5,558 nucleotides of DNA, from the NCBI GenBank assembly GCA_031278255.1, contig JAITKU010000145.1, forward strand, positions 1 through 5,558, read 5' to 3'. The translations under genes and the position numbers were made by a program. The stretch is from Eubacteriales Family XIII. Incertae Sedis bacterium. GTDB taxonomy: Bacteria; Bacillota; Clostridia; Peptostreptococcales; Anaerovoracaceae. Below the pieces are notes generated by a model. It did not search any database and was not told the DNA's origin. It saw only the letters and a program-made list of their open reading frames with translations. This document shows positions 1 through 5,558 of the stretch, piece after piece (position 1 is the stretch's first letter; the number at the start of each line of letters is the position of its first letter).

Positions 1-1328
1 AGCGCATAAGGCAGAGGGTCGGCAACGACCTGATCGTCGAATGGCGCATCAGCGGCGATGAAATGACGGAGGGCGGGACGCGCATAGAGGAAACCGTCGA
101 GCTGATCAAGCTGCTCGAGGAATACATCGACATCATACACGTGTCCGCGGGCATCCACGAGGAACAAAAGACCCTGAAATACATGTTCTCGCAGTCCGGC
201 TTCACGGAGCACGGCTGCAACGTCCATCTGGCCGAGGCGGTGAAGAAGGCCGGCGTCAAGATACCGGTGGTCACGGTGGGCGGCATCTCCACGCCGGAGC
301 TCGCCGAGCGGATCCTCGCCGACGGAAAGGCGGATATCATCGGGATCGGGCGCGCGTTGATCGCGGATCCCTTCTTCCCGAACAAGGCGCGCAAGGGCAG
401 GGCGGACGAGATTAGACCCTGCCTGCGCTGCGGCCATTGCCTGCACGGCGTCGTCGTGAACGACCATTTTGCCTGCGCCGTGAACCCGCAGGCCGGGCAG
501 GACTTTCGGTGGCGCTTCGCGGGCGCGCCCGAAGCGAAAAAAACGGTCGTCGTCGTGGGCGGCGGCCCGGCCGGGATGACGGCCGCAGTGACCGCCGCGG
601 AACGGGGGCACGCCGTCACCGTCGTGGAAAAGGCGCCCGCCTTGGGCGGCCTGCTGAAGATATCGGAGCACGACGCGTTCAAAGCCGACATGAAGGCGTA
701 CAAGGATTACATGATCCGTACCGTCAACCGGAAATGCACCGTCCTGCTGCGGACGGAAGCCACGCCGGCCTTGATGGAGGCGTTGAAGCCGGACGCAATC
801 GTATGCGCGGCGGGCAGCGAGCCCGCACTTCCGCCCATACCGGGCACGGATGGCCCGAGGGTGTACAGCGCGGAGGAAGCGTATTACGGATACGCGGATC
901 CGGGAACGCGCATCGTGATCCTCGGCGCCGGGCTCGTGGGCTGCGAAACGGCGCTGTATTTCGCGAAGGAGCTGAAAAAAGACGTCACCCTCGTGGAGAT
1001 CACGGCCAAGATAGGGGACCCGGACTATTGGCGGGAGAACACGCCCATGATGGAGGAATTCGCCCTGCTGCCCAATCTCACCGTCCTGCCCGAAACGCGC
1101 TGTCTTGCCATCCTTGAAAACGGGGCAAGGATCGAAAAGAAGGACGGAACGCCGGGCTTTCTCGAAGCGGACGCCGTCATCCTGGCCACGGGACTGAAGC
1201 CGAGGATCGACACGGTTGAGGCCCTGCGCTTCTGCGCGGAGGACTTCTATACCGCGGGCGACTGCAACAGGCCGAGGAAGATTATAAATGCGACGAGGGA
1301 GGGCTATTACGCGGCCTTGGATATTTAG
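1..1328 (+). CDS. NADH:flavin oxidoreductase, OYE / enoate reductase family (5' partial)
   Basis: This is the C-terminal two thirds of a multidomain flavoenzyme that reduces activated C=C bonds with NADH. The frame is open from the left edge (first full codon at 3), so the ATG at 63 is internal. The residues before it (ending WRISGDE) align with 216-235 of the downstream paralogue, so about 215 residues lie outside the window. Numbering from the internal Met, the order is: end of the FMN TIM barrel (HVSAG 26-30, TVGGIS 71-76, GRALIADP 96-103); a 4Fe-4S site at C120, C123, C126, C138 (CX2CX2CX11C); an FAD Rossmann motif VVGGGPAG 164-171 with acidic E189; an NAD(H) Rossmann motif ILGAGLVG 286-293 with E312, which favours NADH over NADPH; and a final FAD contact TAGD 397-400. 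The family includes 2,4-dienoyl-CoA reductase, clostridial 2-enoate reductase, BaiCD/BaiH and trimethylamine dehydrogenase. Which substrate applies is not readable. The fold assignment is very secure. Confidence 0.93.
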   Translation, partial: RIRQRVGNDLIVEWRISGDEMTEGGTRIEETVELIKLLEEYIDIIHVSAGIHEEQKTLKYMFSQSGFTEHGCNVHLAEAVKKAGVKIPVVTVGGISTPELAERILADGKADIIGIGRALIADPFFPNKARKGRADEIRPCLRCGHCLHGVVVNDHFACAVNPQAGQDFRWRFAGAPEAKKTVVVVGGGPAGMTAAVTAAERGHAVTVVEKAPALGGLLKISEHDAFKADMKAYKDYMIRTVNRKCTVLLRTEATPALMEALKPDAIVCAAGSEPALPPIPGTDGPRVYSAEEAYYGYADPGTRIVILGAGLVGCETALYFAKELKKDVTLVEITAKIGDPDYWRENTPMMEEFALLPNLTVLPETRCLAILENGARIEKKDGTPGFLEADAVILATGLKPRIDTVEALRFCAEDFYTAGDCNRPRKIINATREGYYAALDI

Positions 1329-1355
1329 TCACCACTCCAATTGCATACGGGAAAC

Positions 1356-1361
1356 GGAGGG
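1356..1361 (+). promoter_or_regulatory. Ribosome binding site of the second reductase
   Basis: GGAGGG lies 5 nt before the ATG at 1367 and fixes that start. It sits in the 38-nt gap after the upstream reductase. The gap has no hairpin with a T-run and no clear promoter, which supports co-transcription of the two reductases. Confidence 0.8.
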
Positions 1362-1366
1362 AACAC

Positions 1367-3328
1367 ATGGGCACGGATCTCAAACACGTTTTATCTCCGA
1401 TCAGGATCGGGCGGCTTGAGATAAAGAACCGGATCGAGCTCGCGCCGGCTTGCTTTATGCTGGCGACGCACGACGGCTACGTCACGCGGGAAACAGTCGC
1501 CTATTTCAAGAATATCGCGAAGGGCGGCGCGGGCATCGTCACGATGGGCGAAACGCCGATAGACCGCAAATCGGCGCCCGCGCACGAATACAGCCTGAAC
1601 CTCGGCGACGACAAGATCATCCACGGACTCAGCGACGTGGTCGAAGCCGTACACCGATACGGCGCGGTGCTGTCCGTCGAACTGAACCACTCGGGCAGGA
1701 TCAAGCTGAACGGCGATGTCGCGATAGGACCCTCGCCCATTCCCACGGAGCTTGAGGAGGAGCTGGCGATTGCGGAAGGCAGACCGAAGCGTCCCGTCAT
1801 GGAGATGACGCTGGACATGATCGCCGAGATCATCGATACCTTTGCGAGCGCGGCGGTGCGCTGCCAAAAGGCCGGCATGGAGATGATCCTGCTCCACGGC
1901 GGACACGGCCATCTGATCGGCTCTTTTCTGTCACCCTACTCCAACCACAGGACGGACAGCTACGGCGGCAGCTTGGAAAACAGGGCGAAATTCGCGATTG
2001 AGGTCATAGACGAGATCCGGAGAAGATGCGGCCGGAAGCTCGCCATCGAGATGCGCATCAGCGCCAACGAGCTCATTCCGGGCGGCTTGACGGAGGATGA
2101 AACCATCCGTTTCGTCCGCATGATCGAGGACAAGATCGACCTGATCCACGTGTCCGCGGGGCTTCTGGGCAACAATCGCATCGTTCCCGAGATGATCCAG
2201 CCCACCTATTGGCCGCACTGCTATCACGTGCACCGCGCCGCCATGTTCAAGAAGGAGCTGAAGATTCCCGTGACGACCGTCGGCTCGATCCTCGATATGG
2301 AAACGGCCGATCGGATCATCGCTGAGGGCAAGGCCGACATCGTGGCGATGGCCAGAGCCATCCTCGCGGACCCCGAGATCGTGAACAAGGCGAAGCGCGG
2401 GCGCACGGAGGACATAAGGCCCTGTATGCGCTGCTTCGCGTGCAACAAGCGCACCCGCCACTTCTATCCCATTCGCTGCGCGGGCAATCCCGTGCTGGGA
2501 CGCGAACCGGACTACGCCGAGATTCGCCCCGCGCCGAAGCGGAAGAAGGTCGTGATCGTCGGCGGCGGCCCGGCCGGGATGCAGGCCGCGCAGACCGCCG
2601 CGCAGAGGGGCCATACGGTCGTGCTCTTCGAGAAGGCCCCCGCTCTGGGCGGCAATCTGGTCTACGCCGCCGGCCTCGCGATCAAGGCGGACCTGAAGCG
2701 TTTCCTCGACTATATGGTGCGGCAGACCCTCAAGGCGGAGAATCTGACCGTCAAGCTGAACACGGAAGCGACGGCGGCGCGCGTTCTGGCCGAGAACCCG
2801 GACGAGCTGATCGTGGCCGTCGGCGCGGACCCCATCCTGCCGTCCGTCCCGGGCGCGGACAAGGCCCACGTGGCTTGGGTCGGCGATATCGACGCCGGCG
2901 GCGCGCGGGTCGGACAAAACGTCGTGATCGTCGGCGGCGGCTCGACCGGGGCGGAAACCGCCCTGCAACTCGCCATCGACGGGAAGAATGTCACGCTGAC
3001 GGACATGCTGGATTACGAAAAGCAACTCGCGCCCGAATACCCGCGCGGCCTCGCGTTCAAGCTCGAGGAGTACGGCGTGCGCATTCTGGATCAAACGAAG
3101 TTGGAGGAGATCGACGACGCGGGCGTGCTCGTGATAGACAAGGCGTGGAACCGGCACAGACTTCCGGCGGATACGGTCGTCCTGTCGCTCGGCTTCAAGC
3201 CCCGAAGGGACGCGGCGGCGCGGTTCAATGACATCGTGCCGGATGTGCGCTTCGTGGGCGACTGCGTGCGGGTGGGCGATGTGTACGGCGCGATCCACAG
3301 CGGCTTCGACACCGCCGTGGATCTGTAG
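1367..3328 (+). CDS. NADH:flavin oxidoreductase, OYE / enoate reductase family (complete)
   Basis: Complete 653-residue paralogue of the preceding gene and of typical length for the 2,4-dienoyl-CoA reductase / enoate reductase group. It is probably cytosolic, since no signal peptide or membrane segment is seen. Residues 1-340 form the FMN-binding OYE barrel: LSPIRIGRLEIKNRIELAP 9-27, VELNHSGR 104-111, active-site HGGHGHL 177-183 followed by FLSP and RTDSYGGSLENR (195-206), R230 in EMRIS, and TVGS/ARAILADP for the FMN phosphate. The 4Fe-4S ligands are C353, C356, C359 and C371 (CX2CX2CX11C, close to trimethylamine dehydrogenase spacing). The FAD motif is VGGGPAG 398-404 with E422. The NAD(H) motif is VGGGSTG 522-528 with D546, an acidic residue that suggests NADH. 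FVGD 629-632 is the terminal FAD contact. H177/H180 would hold the carbonyl or carboxylate of the substrate. H182 sits where most relatives have the proton-donating Tyr. It converges on the PrpF-family gene with a 4-bp gap. Substrate unknown; an unsaturated carboxylate, its CoA ester or a steroid-like enone are all possible. Confidence 0.94.
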   Translation: MGTDLKHVLSPIRIGRLEIKNRIELAPACFMLATHDGYVTRETVAYFKNIAKGGAGIVTMGETPIDRKSAPAHEYSLNLGDDKIIHGLSDVVEAVHRYGAVLSVELNHSGRIKLNGDVAIGPSPIPTELEEELAIAEGRPKRPVMEMTLDMIAEIIDTFASAAVRCQKAGMEMILLHGGHGHLIGSFLSPYSNHRTDSYGGSLENRAKFAIEVIDEIRRRCGRKLAIEMRISANELIPGGLTEDETIRFVRMIEDKIDLIHVSAGLLGNNRIVPEMIQPTYWPHCYHVHRAAMFKKELKIPVTTVGSILDMETADRIIAEGKADIVAMARAILADPEIVNKAKRGRTEDIRPCMRCFACNKRTRHFYPIRCAGNPVLGREPDYAEIRPAPKRKKVVIVGGGPAGMQAAQTAAQRGHTVVLFEKAPALGGNLVYAAGLAIKADLKRFLDYMVRQTLKAENLTVKLNTEATAARVLAENPDELIVAVGADPILPSVPGADKAHVAWVGDIDAGGARVGQNVVIVGGGSTGAETALQLAIDGKNVTLTDMLDYEKQLAPEYPRGLAFKLEEYGVRILDQTKLEEIDDAGVLVIDKAWNRHRLPADTVVLSLGFKPRRDAAARFNDIVPDVRFVGDCVRVGDVYGAIHSGFDTAVDL

Positions 3329-3332
3329 CGCT

Positions 3333-4484
3333 TCACTCGATCCGGTTGCGCGGTACGTACACCGTCCCATCCATAATCCTGCGCGCCGTCCTGCCGTAGC
3401 TCACTTTCAGGATCGCGTCGTTCCCGTCGCCGTCCGTGCCCGCTTCGGCCTCGACCGCGATCACGCCGCCCGGATGGCCGATGCGCACCGTGCTCCCGTC
3501 GCCGCGCTTGCGGATATCGCAAACGACCGTGCCCGGCAGTTTGGCCGCCGAGGCCGTTACGCAGGAGATGCTGCCCGGATAGGTCTGGTGAATGCCGCCG
3601 AGGAAGTACACGCGCGACAGAAAATCCACAGCCTCTTCTTTGATCGTTTCGCCGTTCAGGTGATTCGTATAGTCGCGCGCCGCGGACACGAAGGCGAGGA
3701 AGGGCGTGGGATCCTTGCTCTCCTGCAGGTCCCAGTTTTCGAGGCCGAGCAGCCCCGCCACCCTTGATCGAATGCCGTCCATGCGGTCGTAGACGGCCTT
3801 CGTCATATCCTTCGATATCTCGTCCCCCTTCAGCCCGAGCTCCTCCGCGCGGATGAAGGCGCAGGGATTCACAACGTCCACGATGGAAACCGTGACCGTC
3901 CCCAGACCCGGGATATCGAGCTTGTCTTTCTTGTTTCCGGTCGGGAACAGGCCCTTGCGCATGGACGCGACGGCGCCCGTCATATCGACCGTGATCTTCG
4001 CGCCCGTTCCGGGGACGCCGTCCACCTTGTAGTCCCCTATGGCGAGCGGCAGACCGTCCCTGACGGGAACGTCGAGCGTGTAGACCTGCCTCGTGTTCGT
4101 GCTGTGGACCCGCACATGCGTGATGGGCTCCGTCGCGCGCACCAAGCCTTCTTCTATCGCGAAGGTGCCGATGCCGGAGGAGATATTGCCGCAGAGGCCG
4201 GAATAGTGGATGAAGGGCTTGCCGATTTCCACTTGGCCGAAGGTATAGTCCACGTCCGCGTCCTCTCGCGTCGGCGGTCCGATCAGCGCCAGTTTGCTCG
4301 TCAGCGGCTCCGCGCCGCCGAGGCCGTCTATCTGCCGCGGGTCCGGGCTGCCAAAGATCGCCAGAATCACCCGATCCCTGCGCGCCTCGTCCTGCGGGAG
4401 ATGATTCTTGTGCAAGAATATGCCCTTGCTGGTGCCGCAGCGCATGATTGTGCATCTGAAAGGTATCAGATCTCTCGTTTCCAT
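3333..4484 (-). CDS. PrpF-family isomerase (methylitaconate delta-isomerase / 2-methylaconitate isomerase type)
   Basis: A 383-residue protein of the PrpF family, which has a two-domain diaminopimelate-epimerase-like fold and moves or isomerises C=C bonds in unsaturated di- and tricarboxylates by proton transfer. Landmarks in order: MRCGTSKG 14-21 (usually MRGGTSKG), GLGGAEPLTSK 54-64, DVDYTFGQV 77-85, SGLCGNISSGIGTFAIE 95-111, and RIGHPGG 334-340. K64 and C98 correspond to the Lys and Cys proposed as catalytic in PrpF. Length matches the family (about 380-400). The start is fixed by a strong ribosome binding site. It is the second gene of an operon with the ICL-family lyase, 22 nt downstream of it. 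Known family roles are 2-methylaconitate cis-trans isomerase (methylcitrate cycle), 3-methylitaconate delta-isomerase (Mii, nicotinate fermentation) and 4-oxalomesaconate tautomerase (gallate breakdown). The lyase partner favours one of the first two, and no AcnD or PrpC is visible. Family is secure; the substrate is inference. Confidence 0.92.
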   Translation of the reverse strand: METRDLIPFRCTIMRCGTSKGIFLHKNHLPQDEARRDRVILAIFGSPDPRQIDGLGGAEPLTSKLALIGPPTREDADVDYTFGQVEIGKPFIHYSGLCGNISSGIGTFAIEEGLVRATEPITHVRVHSTNTRQVYTLDVPVRDGLPLAIGDYKVDGVPGTGAKITVDMTGAVASMRKGLFPTGNKKDKLDIPGLGTVTVSIVDVVNPCAFIRAEELGLKGDEISKDMTKAVYDRMDGIRSRVAGLLGLENWDLQESKDPTPFLAFVSAARDYTNHLNGETIKEEAVDFLSRVYFLGGIHQTYPGSISCVTASAAKLPGTVVCDIRKRGDGSTVRIGHPGGVIAVEAEAGTDGDGNDAILKVSYGRTARRIMDGTVYVPRNRIE

Positions 4485-4490
4485 TGCTTG

Positions 4491-4497
4491 CCTCCTT
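4491..4497 (-). promoter_or_regulatory. Ribosome binding site of the PrpF-family gene
   Basis: On the minus strand AAGGAGG lies 6 nt before the ATG at 4484. It is a near-perfect match to the anti-Shine-Dalgarno sequence and lies wholly within the 22-nt gap after the lyase stop codon, which indicates translation from a shared lyase-isomerase transcript. Confidence 0.85.
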
Positions 4498-4506
4498 GCT
4501 TGTTAC

Positions 4507-5382
4507 CTATTCCACGCGGTATTCCCTGTCCTTCGCCTGCCATTCCTCAAGGCCCATCGTGCGAAACATATTCGCCCCGTCCCCGCCCGGAATGATGTCC
4601 CTGTCCGTTTTGTTCGCCATGATCCTGTCCGCCGCCTCGCGCAGCATAAGGGAGGCGTAGTAGGGCATGACGGATGGAAATATGACGATCTTGAAGCCCA
4701 GCTGTTCAAATTCGTCGGCCGTCAATTCCGGCGTGCGCCCGCCGATCACCTGATTGATCAGCACCGGCAGCTGCCCGGCGAAGAGCTTCGCCACCTTCTC
4801 GATCTCTTCAATCGATTGCGGCGCCTCGAAGAACAGGATGTCCGCACCCGCGTCGATATACATTTTGCCGCGCTCCACGGCCTCGTCAAAGCTCAGGGCC
4901 GCGCGCGCGTCCGTCCGCGCGATGATCAGCGTGTCCTCGTAATATCGTTCTTTCAGAACGGCTCTCAGCTTCTGCAGGTATTCGTCAGCCGGGATCACCG
5001 TCTTTCCGCTCAGATGCCCGCAGCGCTTGGGCGCGACCTGATCCTCTATCTGCACGGCCGCCGCGCCGGCCATCTCGAATTCATGCACGGTGCGGATGGC
5101 GTTCAGCGCGTTTCCGTAGCCCGTATCCGCGTCGCAGATCAGCGGGATGTTCAGCTTCATCGCCAGCGTCCGGCACACGTTCACGGTGTCGTTCATCGTC
5201 GTTAGGCCGATGTCGGGCTGCGCAATCGCTCCGGCGGCCACGCCGGCTCCCGTCTGGTAGGCGAGTTCAAAGCCGGCCTGCTCCACGACGCGCGCCGAGA
5301 TTCCGTCATACACGCCCGGCGCCATAAGGATCCCCGGCTTCGCCAGTTTTTCTCGCAAGACCCTTCCCGGATTTTTTAACAT
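4507..5382 (-). CDS. Isocitrate lyase/PEP mutase superfamily lyase (2,3-dimethylmalate / 2-methylisocitrate lyase type)
   Basis: A 291-residue TIM-barrel C-C lyase, the usual length for PrpB and dimethylmalate lyase. These Mg-dependent enzymes cleave a 2-hydroxy- or branched dicarboxylate retro-aldol fashion, giving pyruvate and propionate (dimethylmalate) or pyruvate and succinate (2-methylisocitrate). Visible landmarks: PGVYDGISARV 22-32, TGAGVA 44-49, QPDIGLTT 55-62 with D57, the metal site DADTGYGN 84-91 (D84, D86), E113 in QIEDQ, the catalytic loop KRCGH 119-123 with C121 as general acid, R156 in ARTDA, E186 in FFEAP, and N210. The segment after N210 reads QVIGGRTP. The GGRTP part resembles dimethylmalate lyase and oxaloacetate-acting relatives rather than the TEFG of PrpB, but I213 replaces the Glu normally present there. 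It is the first gene of a minus-strand operon with the PrpF-family isomerase. Oxaloacetate hydrolase/decarboxylase and carboxyphosphonate mutase are weaker alternatives. Family certain, substrate not. Confidence 0.92.
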   Translation of the reverse strand: MLKNPGRVLREKLAKPGILMAPGVYDGISARVVEQAGFELAYQTGAGVAAGAIAQPDIGLTTMNDTVNVCRTLAMKLNIPLICDADTGYGNALNAIRTVHEFEMAGAAAVQIEDQVAPKRCGHLSGKTVIPADEYLQKLRAVLKERYYEDTLIIARTDARAALSFDEAVERGKMYIDAGADILFFEAPQSIEEIEKVAKLFAGQLPVLINQVIGGRTPELTADEFEQLGFKIVIFPSVMPYYASLMLREAADRIMANKTDRDIIPGGDGANMFRTMGLEEWQAKDREYRVE

Positions 5383-5390
5383 TCTGTCAT

Positions 5391-5397
5391 CTCCTTT
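5391..5397 (-). promoter_or_regulatory. Ribosome binding site of the lyase gene
   Basis: On the minus strand AAAGGAG lies 8 nt before the ATG at 5382 and fixes that start. Another ATG, at 5390-5388, lies closer to the ribosome binding site but is out of frame. Confidence 0.8.
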
Positions 5398-5538
5398 CGA
5401 TCACCGCAGGCCCCGGTTTGACGCTTGCGACCTTACCGCCGCGGGCACGCGTACCCGGAGCTTGCGATGGGGCAAAAATGTGTGGCCTTGAGCCGTCACC
5501 TACCCGAACGCGATTGCCGACACGGGCGACCCCGAGCC
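5398..5538. other. Leader / intergenic region upstream of the lyase operon
   Basis: About 140 bp without a recognised gene. No convincing -35/-10 pair is seen on the minus strand, although the lyase promoter would be expected here or just beyond. It contains GCTTGCGA twice in direct orientation (5423-5430 and 5460-5467). At 5443-5456 there is an imperfect palindrome, GGGCACGCGTACCC, whose one defect is a U-G wobble in minus-strand RNA but a C-A mismatch in plus-strand RNA. Small reading frames exist on both strands (minus 5499-5401 from GTG; plus from ATG 5467 to the edge), but neither is recognisable. It could be a 5' leader RNA, a dispersed repeat or ordinary spacer. Confidence 0.4.
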
Positions 5539-5556
5539 CCGCTCAATATTGAGCGG
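5539..5556. promoter_or_regulatory. 18-bp perfect palindrome, candidate operator
   Basis: CCGCTCAATATTGAGCGG reads the same on both strands. It ends 157 bp before the lyase start and has an AT-rich centre with GC-rich arms, the form of a site for a dimeric regulator. As RNA it could fold into a hairpin with a short loop. No T-run follows on the minus strand, and the window ends 2 bp after it on the plus strand, so a terminator of a neighbouring plus-strand gene cannot be excluded. Confidence 0.45.
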
Positions 5557-5558
5557 CA

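Noticed and set aside
63..65. ATG at 63 as the true start of the first reductase
   Set aside because: The frame is open to the left edge, and the residues before it match the barrel of the paralogue. A start here would remove most of the FMN domain.
3351..3364. Small inverted repeat CGGT...ACCG just past the reductase stop as a terminator
   Set aside because: Only a 4-bp stem, no T-run, and it lies inside the coding sequence of the convergent isomerase.
1931..3370. Minus-strand reading frame of 479 codons opposite the complete reductase
   Set aside because: Its product is rich in Arg, His, Ala and Gly with no recognisable motif, while the plus-strand frame has full flavoenzyme motifs. It is a GC-driven shadow frame.
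3091..4455. Minus-strand reading frame of 454 codons overlapping the PrpF-family gene
   Set aside because: It is a +1-type shadow of the isomerase with low-complexity Arg/Gly-rich composition and no ribosome binding site. The 3333-4484 frame carries the conserved family motifs.
4408..5205. Plus-strand reading frame of 265 codons opposite the lyase
   Set aside because: No family resemblance is seen, and the antisense frame is a clear ICL-family lyase with a ribosome binding site.
5467..5558. Possible divergent plus-strand gene starting at ATG 5467 with GGAG 6 nt upstream and open to the edge
   Set aside because: The 30 visible residues are Arg/Pro/His-rich and unlike a usual N-terminus, and the frame would run through the palindrome. 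Too short to support.

Overview
The window suggests a high-GC anaerobic or fermentative bacterium, most likely of the Firmicutes/Clostridia type. This is inferred from the strong AGGAGG-like ribosome binding sites before the three complete genes, and from two Fe-S flavoenzymes of the clostridial enoate-reductase / bile-acid-reductase / 2,4-dienoyl-CoA-reductase kind. No rRNA, tRNA, CRISPR array or mobile element is visible, so the taxonomy stays an inference.

Layout: the left 60% (1-3328, + strand) holds two tandem paralogous NADH:flavin oxidoreductases of the Old Yellow Enzyme superfamily. Each has a TIM barrel, a four-cysteine 4Fe-4S site and a C-terminal FAD/NAD(H) module. The first is cut by the left edge, with about 215 N-terminal residues missing. 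The second is complete at 653 residues. They are 38 nt apart with a good ribosome binding site between them, so they probably share one transcript.

The right part (3333-5382, - strand) is a two-gene operon. Its first gene encodes an isocitrate lyase/PEP mutase superfamily C-C lyase (2-methylisocitrate lyase / 2,3-dimethylmalate lyase type). It is followed 22 nt later by a PrpF-family double-bond isomerase (2-methylaconitate isomerase / methylitaconate delta-isomerase type). The two transcription units converge, with only 4 bp between stop codons and no recognisable terminator. The last 176 bp (5383-5558) are the leader of the lyase operon and end in an 18-bp perfect palindrome that could be an operator.

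How the genes may work together (inference): a PrpF-type isomerase beside an ICL-family lyase matches the lower part of two known routes. One is the propionate methylcitrate cycle (PrpF, PrpB). The other is the 2,3-dimethylmaleate branch of nicotinate fermentation known from Eubacterium barkeri (methylitaconate isomerase, then a hydratase, then dimethylmalate lyase giving propionate and pyruvate). The hydratase and other partners are not in the window. The neighbouring enoate-reductase-like enzymes could act on an unsaturated carboxylate in the same or an adjacent pathway. The substrate cannot be read from sequence.
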